From assembly GCA_000565345.1 (NCBI GenBank), contig AQOF01000062.1:1-50162 (forward strand): DNA of 50,162 bases, given 5' to 3'. The notes below the pieces were generated by a model that was given only the letters and a program-made list of their open reading frames with translations, searched no databases and was not told where the DNA came from. This document shows, piece by piece, positions 8,011-16,772 of the stretch. A program made the translations under genes and the position numbers. Numbering within the stretch: the stretch's first letter is position 1; the number at the start of each line of letters is the position of its first letter. This DNA comes from Salinivibrio costicola subsp. costicola ATCC 33508 = LMG 11651. GTDB lineage: Bacteria > Pseudomonadota > Gammaproteobacteria > Enterobacterales > Vibrionaceae.

Positions 8011-9463
8011 CCCTAAAAGCACCATTCGTTTATTATCGATGCCCATTCTATGGATGGGCATTGTCCAGTTTGTATTTGGCCTGTTGTCGCTTTTTTTATT
8101 TAACGATCATATATCTAAACTTTTTTTGGGCCCAGCCATCACAATATTGTTTATGTCGTTTTTGATCTCATTCTTCTTCAGAAGAGAAACACTAGATAAT
8201 GTAGCATTTAGAGAAGCACTTATTTTTGCAACCTTGACTTGGGTTGTCACTGGTATTCTCGGTGCATTACCCATTTATTCAGTGACCGGCGTTAACTTTA
8301 CTGATGCGGTGTTTGAATCTATCAGTGCATTAACCACAACAGGTGCTACGATTTTATCAGGCCTAGACGCAATGCCGCCTTCTTTTTTAATGTATCGTCA
8401 ATTTCTACAATGGATGGGTGGGCTCGGTGTTGTTATTTTTGTTGTGGCGGTCTTGCCGATGCTCAATGTCGGCGGAATGCGTCTCCTTAAAGCAGAAACA
8501 CCTGGCCCAATAAAAGACGACAAGCTTTCTCCTCGGATCACAAAAACCGCCCATTATCTATGGGGAGTCTATTTATCTATTACGGCATTGTGCGCTCTTT
8601 CTTATTACGCATCAGGCATGTCTCTCTTTGACGCCATAGGCCACAGCTTTACAACCGTCTCTACCGGTGGCTTTTCAACGCATGACGCTAGCATGTGGTA
8701 CTTTGAAAGCCATAGCATTTTAATGATTGCTAATGTTTTTATGCTATTAGGGGCTATCAACTTTGGTTTGCATTTTCGTGTTTTTCAGCGCGGTGCAAGA
8801 GGCGTGAAGTTATACATTCAAGACGAAGAAGCCAGAATATTCGTACTCATTGTTCTTTTTTTGGGGAGTGTGTTAGGCCTCTATCTCTATAAAACCGAAA
8901 CTTACCCATCATTGGCATCCTCGGTAAGCTTTGCACTTTTCCATGTCGTGTCTTTTATTACCAGTACTGGTTACGGCGCTGCTGATTTAGGTGCATGGCC
9001 GGCAGCAACTGCATTGTTTTTAGTTTTCTGTGCTTATCTTGGCGGCTGCTCTGGCTCAACAGCAGGTGGTAATAAAATCATTCGAGATATCATCACATTT
9101 AAAGTGATACGTCGTGAAATCCAACAGCTTTCACATCCGCGTGCAGTGATCCCAATTCGATACCAAAATAAGGCCGTGTCGTCTGATGTTACCAATGCCA
9201 TTATGGCGTTTATGTCATTGGTAGTATTAACCACGGTTGTGTTTACGATTTTAATGATGATGACTGGGCTTGATTTTTGGACATCGTTCACTGCTGTTGT
9301 CGCTTGTATTAATGTATTAGGCCCTGGTTTTGGTGATGTAGGTAGCAATTTCCAGCCTGTAAGTGATATTGGGATATGGTTGCTTAATTTGGCAATGATT
9401 CTTGGTCGGCTAGAGTACTTTACGGTTCTAGCTATGTTATTACCCCATTTTTGGAAAATATAA
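8003..9463 (+). CDS. trkH: TrkH-type potassium transporter pore subunit
   Basis: 486-residue inner-membrane protein of the TrkH/KtrB superfamily with four pore-loop repeats. Their selectivity-filter segments are visible as TTTGAT, STGGFST, TSTGYG and NVLGPGFG. Start chosen at 8003, with gagg six bases upstream; it overlaps the regulator's stop by 8 bases. TrkH normally works with TrkA, a two-RCK-domain protein of about 450 residues. None is encoded here; the next gene is the single-RCK KtrA type. It may share KtrA with KtrB or use a trkA elsewhere in the genome. Confidence 0.9.
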   Translation: MINPKSTIRLLSMPILWMGIVQFVFGLLSLFLFNDHISKLFLGPAITILFMSFLISFFFRRETLDNVAFREALIFATLTWVVTGILGALPIYSVTGVNFTDAVFESISALTTTGATILSGLDAMPPSFLMYRQFLQWMGGLGVVIFVVAVLPMLNVGGMRLLKAETPGPIKDDKLSPRITKTAHYLWGVYLSITALCALSYYASGMSLFDAIGHSFTTVSTGGFSTHDASMWYFESHSILMIANVFMLLGAINFGLHFRVFQRGARGVKLYIQDEEARIFVLIVLFLGSVLGLYLYKTETYPSLASSVSFALFHVVSFITSTGYGAADLGAWPAATALFLVFCAYLGGCSGSTAGGNKIIRDIITFKVIRREIQQLSHPRAVIPIRYQNKAVSSDVTNAIMAFMSLVVLTTVVFTILMMMTGLDFWTSFTAVVACINVLGPGFGDVGSNFQPVSDIGIWLLNLAMILGRLEYFTVLAMLLPHFWKI

Positions 9464-9478
9464 TAAGGTTATCATGCT

Positions 9479-10132
9479 ATGGCACATTTTACTGTCATTG
9501 GGTTAGGTCGTTTTGGTATCGCAGCGAGCCTCGAGCTTATTCACCTTGGTCATACCGTTACCGGTGTCGATAAAGATTCTAAAATGGTTGAGCAATATGT
9601 GGAAGATTTGACCCAAGCGGTTATTTGTGACTCCACAGACGAAAATGCACTACGCGAACTTGATTTAGCAAATAGTGATGCTGTGCTTGTCGCGATTGGA
9701 GAAGATATGCAATCCAGTCTCTTGTGTACGCTTGCGTTAAAGAACCTAGGTGTCAAAGAGATTTGGGTTAAAGCCAGTACCAAAGCGCACCATACGATTG
9801 TCTCTAAATTGGGCGTGTCTCGTATTATTCATCCTGAAGAAGAAATGGGCATACGTGTTGCCCAGTCTTTAAACTATCCAATGGTTAATAATTATCTTGC
9901 CATTGGTCATGGCTTGTACGTTGTAGAAATTGAGATAAAACCCAAACTTCATGATAGGACAATTGCACATGCACTTGGCGATGCGCGGACCAGCATCACG
10001 CCATTGCTGGTTAAGCGCGGTCAAGAGGTAATCACGGGGTTAGATACAGGCTTTGAATTGCGTAAAGGCGATCAATTACTTTTGTGTGGAACCCGAGCCG
10101 AACTGAAATATATTGCCCCGAGGTTAGTGTGA
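9479..10132 (+). CDS. ktrA: KtrA potassium uptake gating subunit
   Basis: 217-residue cytosolic RCK protein. The N-terminal Rossmann motif VIGLGRFG (residues 6-13) binds ATP/ADP and gates the channel; a TrkA-C domain follows from about residue 140. One RCK unit is typical of KtrA, not TrkA. It starts 15 bases after trkH and ends 1 base before ktrB. With KtrB it forms a sodium-dependent potassium uptake system, as described in Vibrio alginolyticus. Confidence 0.93.
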   Translation: MAHFTVIGLGRFGIAASLELIHLGHTVTGVDKDSKMVEQYVEDLTQAVICDSTDENALRELDLANSDAVLVAIGEDMQSSLLCTLALKNLGVKEIWVKASTKAHHTIVSKLGVSRIIHPEEEMGIRVAQSLNYPMVNNYLAIGHGLYVVEIEIKPKLHDRTIAHALGDARTSITPLLVKRGQEVITGLDTGFELRKGDQLLLCGTRAELKYIAPRLV

Positions 10133-10133
10133 C

Positions 10134-11498
10134 ATGGTGTTATGGCATCCCTCTGTTAGCCCCGTAGAGCGTAAACCGAAAGCGGGTAAGAAACTGTTAG
10201 GTGCACCACCGCTGATTCTAAGTGGTAGCTTTGCATTGTTGATTCTATTAGGAACATGTCTTTTAAAATTGCCTTTCGCAACGACTGCGCCTATCTCTTG
10301 GATTCAAAGCCTATTTACAGCAACCTCAGCAGTGACAGTCACTGGGCTTGTTGTTGTTGATACAGGTACCCAGTTCACTATGTTTGGGCAAACGGTGATT
10401 GCACTGCTTATCCAGTGTGGTGGGCTGGGTTTAATGACCTTTGCCATTGTGACGTTAATTGCGTTGGGCGGACGGATAGGTTTTTTACAACGAACCGTCG
10501 CGCGTGAAGCGTTCAATCAGACAGATGCCTCAACGTTAACGTCAACAGCTAAGTCGGTACTTGTTTTCGCGCTACTGGTTGAAGTGATTGGGATGGCAAT
10601 ACTCACACTGCGCTGGCAGGGCGAGCTAGGTTGGAGTGACAGCTTATTCCACGGCTTTTTTTACACCATTAGTGCATTTAATAATGCAGGGTTTGCCCTC
10701 AGCGCCGATAGCCTAATGCCATATGTCGATGATATTACAGTCAATCTGACCATTACTGCGCTCTTTATTATCGGGGGCTTAGGCTTTACCGTATGGATCG
10801 ACTTGCGGCGTCATCGGCGTTGGTCAAAACTCACGGTGTACAGCAAAATGATGATCATAGGGACATGTTTAATTAATGGTGTAGCGTTAATTGCCATTTA
10901 CCTCATTGAATACGACAACCCCAATACACTGGCTCCCTTGAGTGAATCTGGAAAATGGCTTGCTTCGTGGTTTCAAGCAGTAACACCGCGTACCGCTGGC
11001 TTTAATACATTGGCTATTGATCAGCTCGAGGATGCAACCACCGCCATTATCTTGGTGCTAATGTTTATTGGAGGAGGATCGCTAAGTACCGCTAGTGGCA
11101 TAAAAGTCGTCACCTTTATGGTACTTCTTTTGGCAACATATGCATTTTTACGTCGTGATGAAGCGATTTACGTCTATAAGCGTGAAATAGCCAGAGACAC
11201 CGTCAGTAAAGCGTTAGCACTGTCTCTTATCTCGATAGGGATGACTTGGTTCGCTATTTTTTGCTTGTTGTTGAGTGAAAGCGCAGAAATGACGGATGTG
11301 GTGTTTGAAGCCGTGTCCGCATTAGGAACGGTAGGCCTTTCACGAGGGCTCACTGGGTCATTATCTGATGTAGGTGAGTTTATTATCATTTTTATGATGT
11401 TTGCTGGCCGACTGGGTCCGCTAACTTTGGCTTACTTTTTAGCCAGCCCAAGAAAGAAAAAGCTACGCTATGCCGAGACAAAGCTGGCGATAGGATAA
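10134..11498 (+). CDS. ktrB: KtrB potassium transporter pore subunit
   Basis: 454-residue membrane protein. Four pore loops with filter glycines are visible as TVTGL, NNAGF, TPRTAGF and GTVGLSRGLT, and a GGGS segment interrupts the third repeat, as in KtrB. It lies immediately after ktrA (1-base gap, gacATG), so the two are cotranscribed. A weak hairpin follows the stop. The presence of both KtrB and TrkH in one operon with a single gating gene is unusual. Confidence 0.93.
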   Translation: MVLWHPSVSPVERKPKAGKKLLGAPPLILSGSFALLILLGTCLLKLPFATTAPISWIQSLFTATSAVTVTGLVVVDTGTQFTMFGQTVIALLIQCGGLGLMTFAIVTLIALGGRIGFLQRTVAREAFNQTDASTLTSTAKSVLVFALLVEVIGMAILTLRWQGELGWSDSLFHGFFYTISAFNNAGFALSADSLMPYVDDITVNLTITALFIIGGLGFTVWIDLRRHRRWSKLTVYSKMMIIGTCLINGVALIAIYLIEYDNPNTLAPLSESGKWLASWFQAVTPRTAGFNTLAIDQLEDATTAIILVLMFIGGGSLSTASGIKVVTFMVLLLATYAFLRRDEAIYVYKREIARDTVSKALALSLISIGMTWFAIFCLLLSESAEMTDVVFEAVSALGTVGLSRGLTGSLSDVGEFIIIFMMFAGRLGPLTLAYFLASPRKKKLRYAETKLAIG

Positions 11499-11906
11499 GC
11501 GAGCGCTAGAATCATTAACGCGGTGCTGATGTGCCGCGTTGGTGGTCGCCAATACCAAAGAATTATTGGTTAAAACCCTTTACATCGTAAAAAAATGCTG
11601 TAGTGTAGCTAAAGCTCTAGATACGGAGCATCATAAGACATCAAGTCAAAGTCGAGACAGACCACGCTATTTCCCGCATAGACTCTCTGCAGTATTCCAC
11701 TTTCGCTTTTTTCCTACATTGATAACCCGTTAACTTGAACACTTTATTTGCTACCACGCTGTTTATTTGTGAACGCTGTTTATTTGCAAAAACCGATGCG
11801 CTGGTATCACTTTACTTGTGGTAATAGCTTGACTGACAACGTGCTGACTTATTAAGCAGCACAAACTGTAAAGCACCACGATCTGTTAAATATATGGAGA
11901 TCCAAT
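11499..11906. other. intergenic region after ktrB
   Basis: A short hairpin (aacgcgg at 11517-11523 with ccgcgtt at 11534-11540), without a T tract, may end the potassium operon. The remainder shows no convincing gene; an open frame at 11539-11733 has no ribosome site and no family resemblance. The last 100 bases probably hold the promoter for the small ORF at 11907. Confidence 0.5.
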
Positions 11907-12020
11907 ATGGCTGCAACAAACGGCAGACTGCGTCACTGGTATCATTTGCGCCGTGCGCAAACACAACCACAAACACCATCAACCACATTTAAATCAGTAA
12001 GGAACGCCATTGATAGTTAA
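11907..12020 (+). CDS. small basic hypothetical protein (uncertain)
   Basis: 37 codons beginning MAATNGRLRHWYHLRR and rich in Arg, Gln and Thr. The reason to list it is a good ribosome site, ggag at 11896-11899, seven bases before the ATG. No family is recognised. A second open frame (12010-12210) overlaps its end in a frame one base on. In a window with many indels, both could be parts of a single protein of roughly 100 residues, or the pair could be non-coding. Confidence 0.3.
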   Translation: MAATNGRLRHWYHLRRAQTQPQTPSTTFKSVRNAIDS

Positions 12021-12210
12021 TTTTGCTCTTCCTAATCTTGCCAACTGGCAGGTCGTGATCCATCAGTTTAACGGGGATATTATCCTCAAGCATTTGCTTC
12101 ATCGTCTTCCTGTTTTGTCTCAACCTACCCTGCGTTTTGACCCCTGCACCCAAGAAGGCGCGATTTTTAGTCAAGGTGAGTGCTTAGGCGCCTTTTCGAT
12201 CGCAAGCTAA
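12010..12210 (+). CDS. possible continuation of the small ORF (uncertain)
   Basis: A 66-codon open frame starting at a TTG that overlaps the previous small ORF. Its composition looks protein-like (for example NLANWQVVIHQFNGDI and FDPCTQEGAIFSQGECLG), but there is no ribosome site of its own. It would be read only by coupling or if an indel near 12000-12015 were corrected. No family is recognised. Confidence 0.25.
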   Translation: MIVNFALPNLANWQVVIHQFNGDIILKHLLHRLPVLSQPTLRFDPCTQEGAIFSQGECLGAFSIAS

Positions 12211-12341
12211 TTTCCCCCCATTACGTACCACGCATCCTCGTCACCATACGCCGAGCATTGCATTGAGGCCGCCTTTCCGTTCATTGAACGAAGCTGGTAA
12301 AGTGTCTTACTATCAATAAGACAACAAAGGCAGCCTCACAC

Positions 12342-13145
12342 GTGAAAATCATCTCTTTTAATATCAACGGTATTCGAGCGCGTTTACATCAACTGCAAGC
12401 CTTAATTGAAAAACACCAGCCTGACGTGATCGGGTTGCAAGAAACCAAGGTGCACGATGATGCCTTTCCACTCGCCGATGTCGAAGCCATGGGCTATGAA
12501 GTACACTTTCATGGCCAAAAAGCGCACTATGGTGTGGCGATGCTATGCAAAAAGTCGCCAATCAGCGTACAAAAAGGGTTTCCAACCGATGATGAAGACG
12601 CCCAACGCCGTATGATTATGGCCACGTTTGAAGGCGAAAATGGCCAACCTGTCACCGTTCTCAATGGTTACTTTCCCCAAGGGGAAAACCGTAGCCACGA
12701 AACCAAATTTCCTGCCAAACGTAAATTCTACCAAGATTTGATGACCTATTTAGAGGGTCGTGATCCCAGCGAACACCTGGTGGTCATGGGCGATATCAAC
12801 ATCAGCCCTAAAGACGACGATATTGGTATTGGCGATCACAATGCCAAGCGATGGCTACGCACCGGTAAGTGCTCTTTCTTACCTGAAGAGCGTGAGTGGT
12901 TAGAGACGTTGATAAATTGGGGCTTCGTGGATACCTTCCGCACCCTACATCCAGCGGTGAATGATCAGTTCTCGTGGTTTGACTACCGTTCGCGCGGTTT
13001 TGATGATAACCGTGGCTTACGCATTGATGTGGTGTTAGCCACCCAAGATCTTGCCAGCCGCTGTATTGATGCGGGGATTGATTACGAGCTGCGCGGCATT
13101 GAAAAACCCTCCGATCACGCGCCAATTTGGGCCACCTTTAAATAA
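12342..13145 (+). CDS. xthA: exodeoxyribonuclease III
   Basis: 267 residues, normal for XthA, the AP endonuclease and 3'-5' exonuclease of base-excision repair. Visible catalytic elements are Glu34 in LQETKV, GDINIS with Asp152 and Asn154, and the C-terminal SDHAP with Asp258 and His259. The start is a GTG at 12342. It is monocistronic and ends at a strong hairpin shared with the convergent ABC-transporter operon. Confidence 0.96.
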   Translation: MKIISFNINGIRARLHQLQALIEKHQPDVIGLQETKVHDDAFPLADVEAMGYEVHFHGQKAHYGVAMLCKKSPISVQKGFPTDDEDAQRRMIMATFEGENGQPVTVLNGYFPQGENRSHETKFPAKRKFYQDLMTYLEGRDPSEHLVVMGDINISPKDDDIGIGDHNAKRWLRTGKCSFLPEEREWLETLINWGFVDTFRTLHPAVNDQFSWFDYRSRGFDDNRGLRIDVVLATQDLASRCIDAGIDYELRGIEKPSDHAPIWATFK

Positions 13146-13208
13146 GCCCTCGAATTGGCCGCGCAAGCGCGCTTAACAATATCGCTTAAGACGCCGCTTA
13201 ATATTATT

Positions 13209-13240
13209 ACGCCGCAGCATGGCTATGCTGCGGCGTTTGT
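13209..13240. terminator. bidirectional terminator between xthA and ABC operon
   Basis: Perfect 12-base stem acgccgcagcat / atgctgcggcgt (13209-13220, 13225-13236) with loop ggct and a short T-rich tail. It lies between the convergent stops at 13145 and 13265. Confidence 0.88.
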
Positions 13241-13264
13241 CATTTTGCGATATGCCTATAACAG

Positions 13265-13942
13265 CTAGCTCAAGGGCCGCATATGACGTAAAAAGCGACG
13301 CTCTGCTAAGCGGAACATCCATAGGATGCTAAATGTCAGCGCCATATAGAACACACCCGCGGTCAAAAAAGATTCAAAGGGCGCATAATAACGCGAATTC
13401 ACAATCCGAGCCGCCCCAGTGAGATCAACAATGGTGATAATGCCGGCGACGGCCGAGCCGTGAAGCATAAATACCACTTCGTTACTGTATGCCGGTAAAG
13501 CACGGCGCATCGCACTGGGCAGAATGATCCGCGAGAAAGGCTTTATACGGCTCATGCCATAGGCAATCGCCGCTTCCACTTCTCCTTTGGGCAAGCCATT
13601 GATCGCGCCACGAATAATTTCAGCGGTATACGCTGCAGTGTTGAGGACGAACGCGACGAGCGCACAAAACCATGCATGTTGCCACAACGAATCTTCAACG
13701 TTTACCACTTGGCTTAGGCCGTAGTAAATCAAATACAGTTGGATCAGTAGCGGCGTCCCCCGAAAAAAGTAAATAAACGCCCACGCCGGATAACGCCAAA
13801 GGGGAAACTGTGCATTGCGCGCCACGGCGACAGGCACGGCCACCAGCAAACCAATCACTAACGCGGAGGCCACCAGCCATACGGTCGTCCAAAGGCCATC
13901 GAGATAAATCGGCCAGGTTTCGAGTACAAGTGAAAAATCCAT
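13265..13942 (-). CDS. hisM: basic amino-acid ABC transporter permease (HisM-like)
   Basis: About 225-residue inner-membrane permease of the HisM/ArtM group. It has the binding-protein-dependent transport signature in GEVEAAIAYGMSRIKPFSRIILPSAMRRALPAY (the EAA loop contacting the ATPase). Start taken at 13942 (MDFSLVLETW); a GTG at 13948 is the alternative. It is the last gene of a four-gene unit ATPase - binding protein - permease - permease and begins 6 bases after the upstream permease's stop. The ligand is probably arginine, lysine, ornithine or histidine by family. Confidence 0.88.
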   Translation of the reverse strand: MDFSLVLETWPIYLDGLWTTVWLVASALVIGLLVAVPVAVARNAQFPLWRYPAWAFIYFFRGTPLLIQLYLIYYGLSQVVNVEDSLWQHAWFCALVAFVLNTAAYTAEIIRGAINGLPKGEVEAAIAYGMSRIKPFSRIILPSAMRRALPAYSNEVVFMLHGSAVAGIITIVDLTGAARIVNSRYYAPFESFLTAGVFYMALTFSILWMFRLAERRFLRHMRPLS

Positions 13943-13948
13943 AGTCAC

Positions 13949-14690
13949 CTACCGCGTATGAATACTAAAGCGACGCTCCATCCAACGCAGCCCGGTGGTC
14001 GAGATGCTGGTAAAGAGCAAGAAAATAAGCGCGACGGTAAAGAAAAACGTAAATGGCATTTGGGTCGAGCCGGCTGCCAACGCGCCTTTACGTACCATGT
14101 CATCCAAGCCAATAATGGACACCAGCGCGGTGGTTTTTAACAGTACCAACCAGTTGTTACCAAATCCTGGCAGCGCATGGCGGATCATTTGTGGCAGCAA
14201 GATGCGGCGAAACGCCAAACTACTGCTCATACCATAGGCGCGCGCGGCTTCCATCTCGCCGGCGTCGACCGCCATGATGGCCCCCCCGAAAGGTTTCAGC
14301 CATGTAAGCACCAAAAATAAAACCAATGGTTAGGATCCCGGCGATAAACGGGCTAACGTCGATATAGTCGGGTAAATAGGCAGTCCAGTCATGATCGGGA
14401 TTTTGTCCTGCCATGTACTCATTGAGCCATTCATTCATGCCATATAAGCTGTTATTGAGCAGCATTTGACCGCCGTAAAAAATCAGCATCATCAGTACCA
14501 AATCAGGGATCCCACGAATCACCGTGGTATAGACGGTCGCAATGCCACGCAACCAACCCAATTTAGATAATTTGGCAAGCGCCCCGAGCATCCCGAGTAA
14601 CATGGCCAAGCCCAGTGATAATAGCGCAACCTGAAGGGTCACCCATGCGCCTTCAAGCAGGGACCACTCGTAACCTTTCAAATCAATCAT
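13949..14690 (-). CDS. hisQ: basic amino-acid ABC transporter permease (HisQ-like, frameshifted)
   Basis: About 246 residues when restored, HisQ-like. The N-terminal two thirds (14690 down to about 14288) end in ...AYMAETFRG. The rest continues in another frame as AIMAVDAGEMEAARAYGMSS, the EAA loop. The break is a run of seven C (14281-14287, plus strand) where six C would restore the frame, so one extra base is likely. It pairs with HisM to form the transmembrane channel. The upstream neighbour is the binding protein, separated by an intercistronic hairpin. Confidence 0.88.
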
Positions 14691-14696
14691 ATGATT

Positions 14697-14720
14697 CGGG
14701 CAGCACTTTTATGCTGCCCG
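14697..14720 (-). promoter_or_regulatory. intercistronic hairpin after binding-protein gene
   Basis: Nine-base stem cgggcagca / tgctgcccg with a six-base loop, between the binding-protein stop (14729) and the permease start (14690). Such stem-loops commonly protect the upstream mRNA or weaken transcription so that the periplasmic protein is made in excess over the permeases. No T tract follows, so it is not a full terminator. Confidence 0.6.
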
Positions 14721-14728
14721 CCTGCCTT

Positions 14729-15505
14729 TTACTCGCCGTAAACGTCGTAGTCGAAGTATTTGGCAGCAATCTCGTCATACACGCCTTTTTCACGTAATGA
14801 ATCAATTGCTTGATTAAGTTTCTCAGTCAGCGCTTTGTCTTGTTTGCGTGTCGCAATCCCAAAGCCCTCGCCAAACCACTCAGGGTCAGTCAAAGAAGGA
14901 CCGATAAATTCAAATTCATCGCCACCCTCTTTATCGAGAAGCCCTTGCTGCAAAGCGGAAGCATCACCCAAAATGGATTCAATACGACCCGCTTTTAGAT
15001 CAAGATAGGCCTCATCAAACGTACCGTAACGGACGATATCAACCGCGTCGCCATAGTTGTCGGTAAGATATTTGTCGTGTGTGGTTGCACGCTGTACACC
15101 AATTTTCACCCCGTCGAGTCCTTCTTTGGTGAAGGTGAGATCCGTGCCCTTTTCGGCCACAAACTTGTTCGGGATTAACGCGTATTTATTGGTAAAATCT
15201 ACCTTTCTTTTACGCTCTTCTGTGATCGACATCGCCGCGATAATGGCATCGTATTTACGCGCCAACAGTGACGGAATGATCCCATCCCAATCTTGCGCGA
15301 CAATCTTACACTTGGCCTGCATTTCCTCACACAGCGCATTGGCCATATCGACATCAAAACCTTTGAGATCACCTTCGTTTGTGGTCCAGCTAAAAGGAGG
15401 GTAGGCGCCTTCAATACCAAAACGTACGACCTTCCAATCCTTGGCTGCAACGGAGGTTGACCCAACTGCGGCCATCACGGCGGCAGCAACTAGCCATTTT
15501 TTCAT
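14729..15505 (-). CDS. hisJ: periplasmic basic amino-acid binding protein
   Basis: 258 residues. A signal peptide of about 21 residues (MKKWLVAAAVMAAVGSTSVAA) precedes the mature type II periplasmic binding fold of the family 3 (ArgT/HisJ) class: FGIEGAYPPFSW, GFDVDMANALCEEM, and RKVDFTNKY in the ligand pocket. The two Cys of LCEEMQAKCK match the HisJ-type disulfide. A good ribosome site (aggaaag) precedes it. Specificity within Arg/Lys/Orn/His cannot be read directly. Confidence 0.9.
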   Translation of the reverse strand: MKKWLVAAAVMAAVGSTSVAAKDWKVVRFGIEGAYPPFSWTTNEGDLKGFDVDMANALCEEMQAKCKIVAQDWDGIIPSLLARKYDAIIAAMSITEERKRKVDFTNKYALIPNKFVAEKGTDLTFTKEGLDGVKIGVQRATTHDKYLTDNYGDAVDIVRYGTFDEAYLDLKAGRIESILGDASALQQGLLDKEGGDEFEFIGPSLTDPEWFGEGFGIATRKQDKALTEKLNQAIDSLREKGVYDEIAAKYFDYDVYGE

Positions 15506-15589
15506 CTTCCTTTCTCCTGTCGTTTAACGATGTTGTGTGGGCAAAGGCCCTATTGCATGGTTATGCTATTGATAATTCTATTTAATTAA

Positions 15590-16359
15590 TCAGTATATTG
15601 ACGATATAAATTGCTGCAGACGCTCAGAGTCAGGTGCATCAAACAGTTCTTTCGGGTTGCCCTGCTCTTCCACTAATCCTTGATGCAAGAACATCACATG
15701 ATTAGAGACATCACGCGCAAAACTCATTTCATGGGTTACCACCAACATGGTGCGCCCTTCCTCGGCCAGTGAACGCATCACGCCCAACACTTCCCCTACT
15801 AACTCGGGGTCAAGCGCGGAGGTTGGCTCATCAAACAGGAGTACTTCTGGCTCGACGGCAAGCGCCCGTGCAATGGCAGCACGCTGCTGCTGGCCGCCTG
15901 ACAAGTGGCCGGGATAGTAGTCACGGCGCTCGTATAAGCCAACCCGATGGAGAAAGGCTTCAGCATCTTCAATCGCTTTTGCTTTGGGCACGCCGAGCAC
16001 ATGCACTGGCGCTTCAATCACATTTTGCAGCACCGTCATGTGCGACCATAGATTGAACCCCTGAAACACCATCGCCAGACGAGAGCGAATGCGCTGTACT
16101 TGTTTATCGCTGACGGGCACCGGATCGCCTGCACGGTTATTTTTCATTTTGATCAATTCACCATTGACCCAAATTTCACCGCCAGTAGGGGTTTCAAGTA
16201 AGTTAATACAGCGCAAAAAGGTACTTTTACCAGACCCGGAAGACCCGATAATCGAGATGACGTCGCGCGGCGGGCATCGAGTGAAATGCCTTTGAGCACT
16301 TGATGCTGCCCAAAGCTTTTTTTAAGTGACTTAACCTGTAGCGCTACTGCATCCGTCAT
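15590..16359 (-). CDS. hisP: basic amino-acid ABC transporter ATPase (HisP-like, frameshifted)
   Basis: About 256 residues when restored, the HisP/ArtP ATPase. The N terminus (MTDAVALQVKSLKKSFGQHQ) is read from 16359. Around 16266 (plus strand cgtcgcgcgg) one base appears lost; inserting a C gives GDVISIIGSSGSGKST, the Walker A motif, which then runs on into LRCINLLETPTGGE. The signature LSGGQQQR, Walker B LLFDEPTSALD and the switch His (VVTHEM) are intact. It is the first gene of the importer operon. Confidence 0.9.
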
Positions 16360-16772
16360 GCGCTAACTCCTATCATCCGTGATAATTATTGTATTGAGTT
16401 TATCAATTGAAAATATCACCCCTTCTCTTGAGGAGCAACATTTTGTTAACCTTTAAATCTGTTTTATTACAGTCACTATTACTGCATAAAAAGTCAAATA
16501 CAATATTTAATGCTGAAAAAATGAACACTCAGTATCTGGGCGACTACTCGCGATTCCTGAGTCCTCAACCACAATAAGTGTAGAGGCAAACGCAAGAAAA
16601 AAGATTGTTTTTATTGATAGAGGCAAAATAAAAAGGAGGATAAAAGAGGATAAAGATGCAATTGATTTTATTTTTGCGACAAAACACAGGTGACAAAACT
16701 GTGAACAAAAAGGCGTTTCTTTTCTATTAGAAGACAGTCTTGTACTCAATAATAGACATCTGCTGGATCAGA
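16360..16772. other. intergenic region upstream of ABC operon
   Basis: AT-rich, no convincing gene on either strand. It holds the promoter region of the amino-acid importer, with a possible ArgR half-palindrome at 16483-16496, and the 3' flank of the TPR gene. No clear terminator for the TPR gene was seen. Confidence 0.5.
16483..16496. promoter_or_regulatory. possible ArgR box upstream of hisP
   Basis: tgcataaaaagtca matches 8 of 10 defined bases of the ArgR half-box pair TGAAT-N4-ATTCA. It lies 124 bases upstream of the ATPase start. Regulation by arginine would fit a basic amino-acid importer. A single box is weak evidence. Confidence 0.3.

Noticed and set aside
16507-16749. 80-codon minus-strand open frame upstream of the ABC operon
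   Set aside because: Composition is irregular, no ribosome site is seen, and it lies in an AT-rich promoter region.
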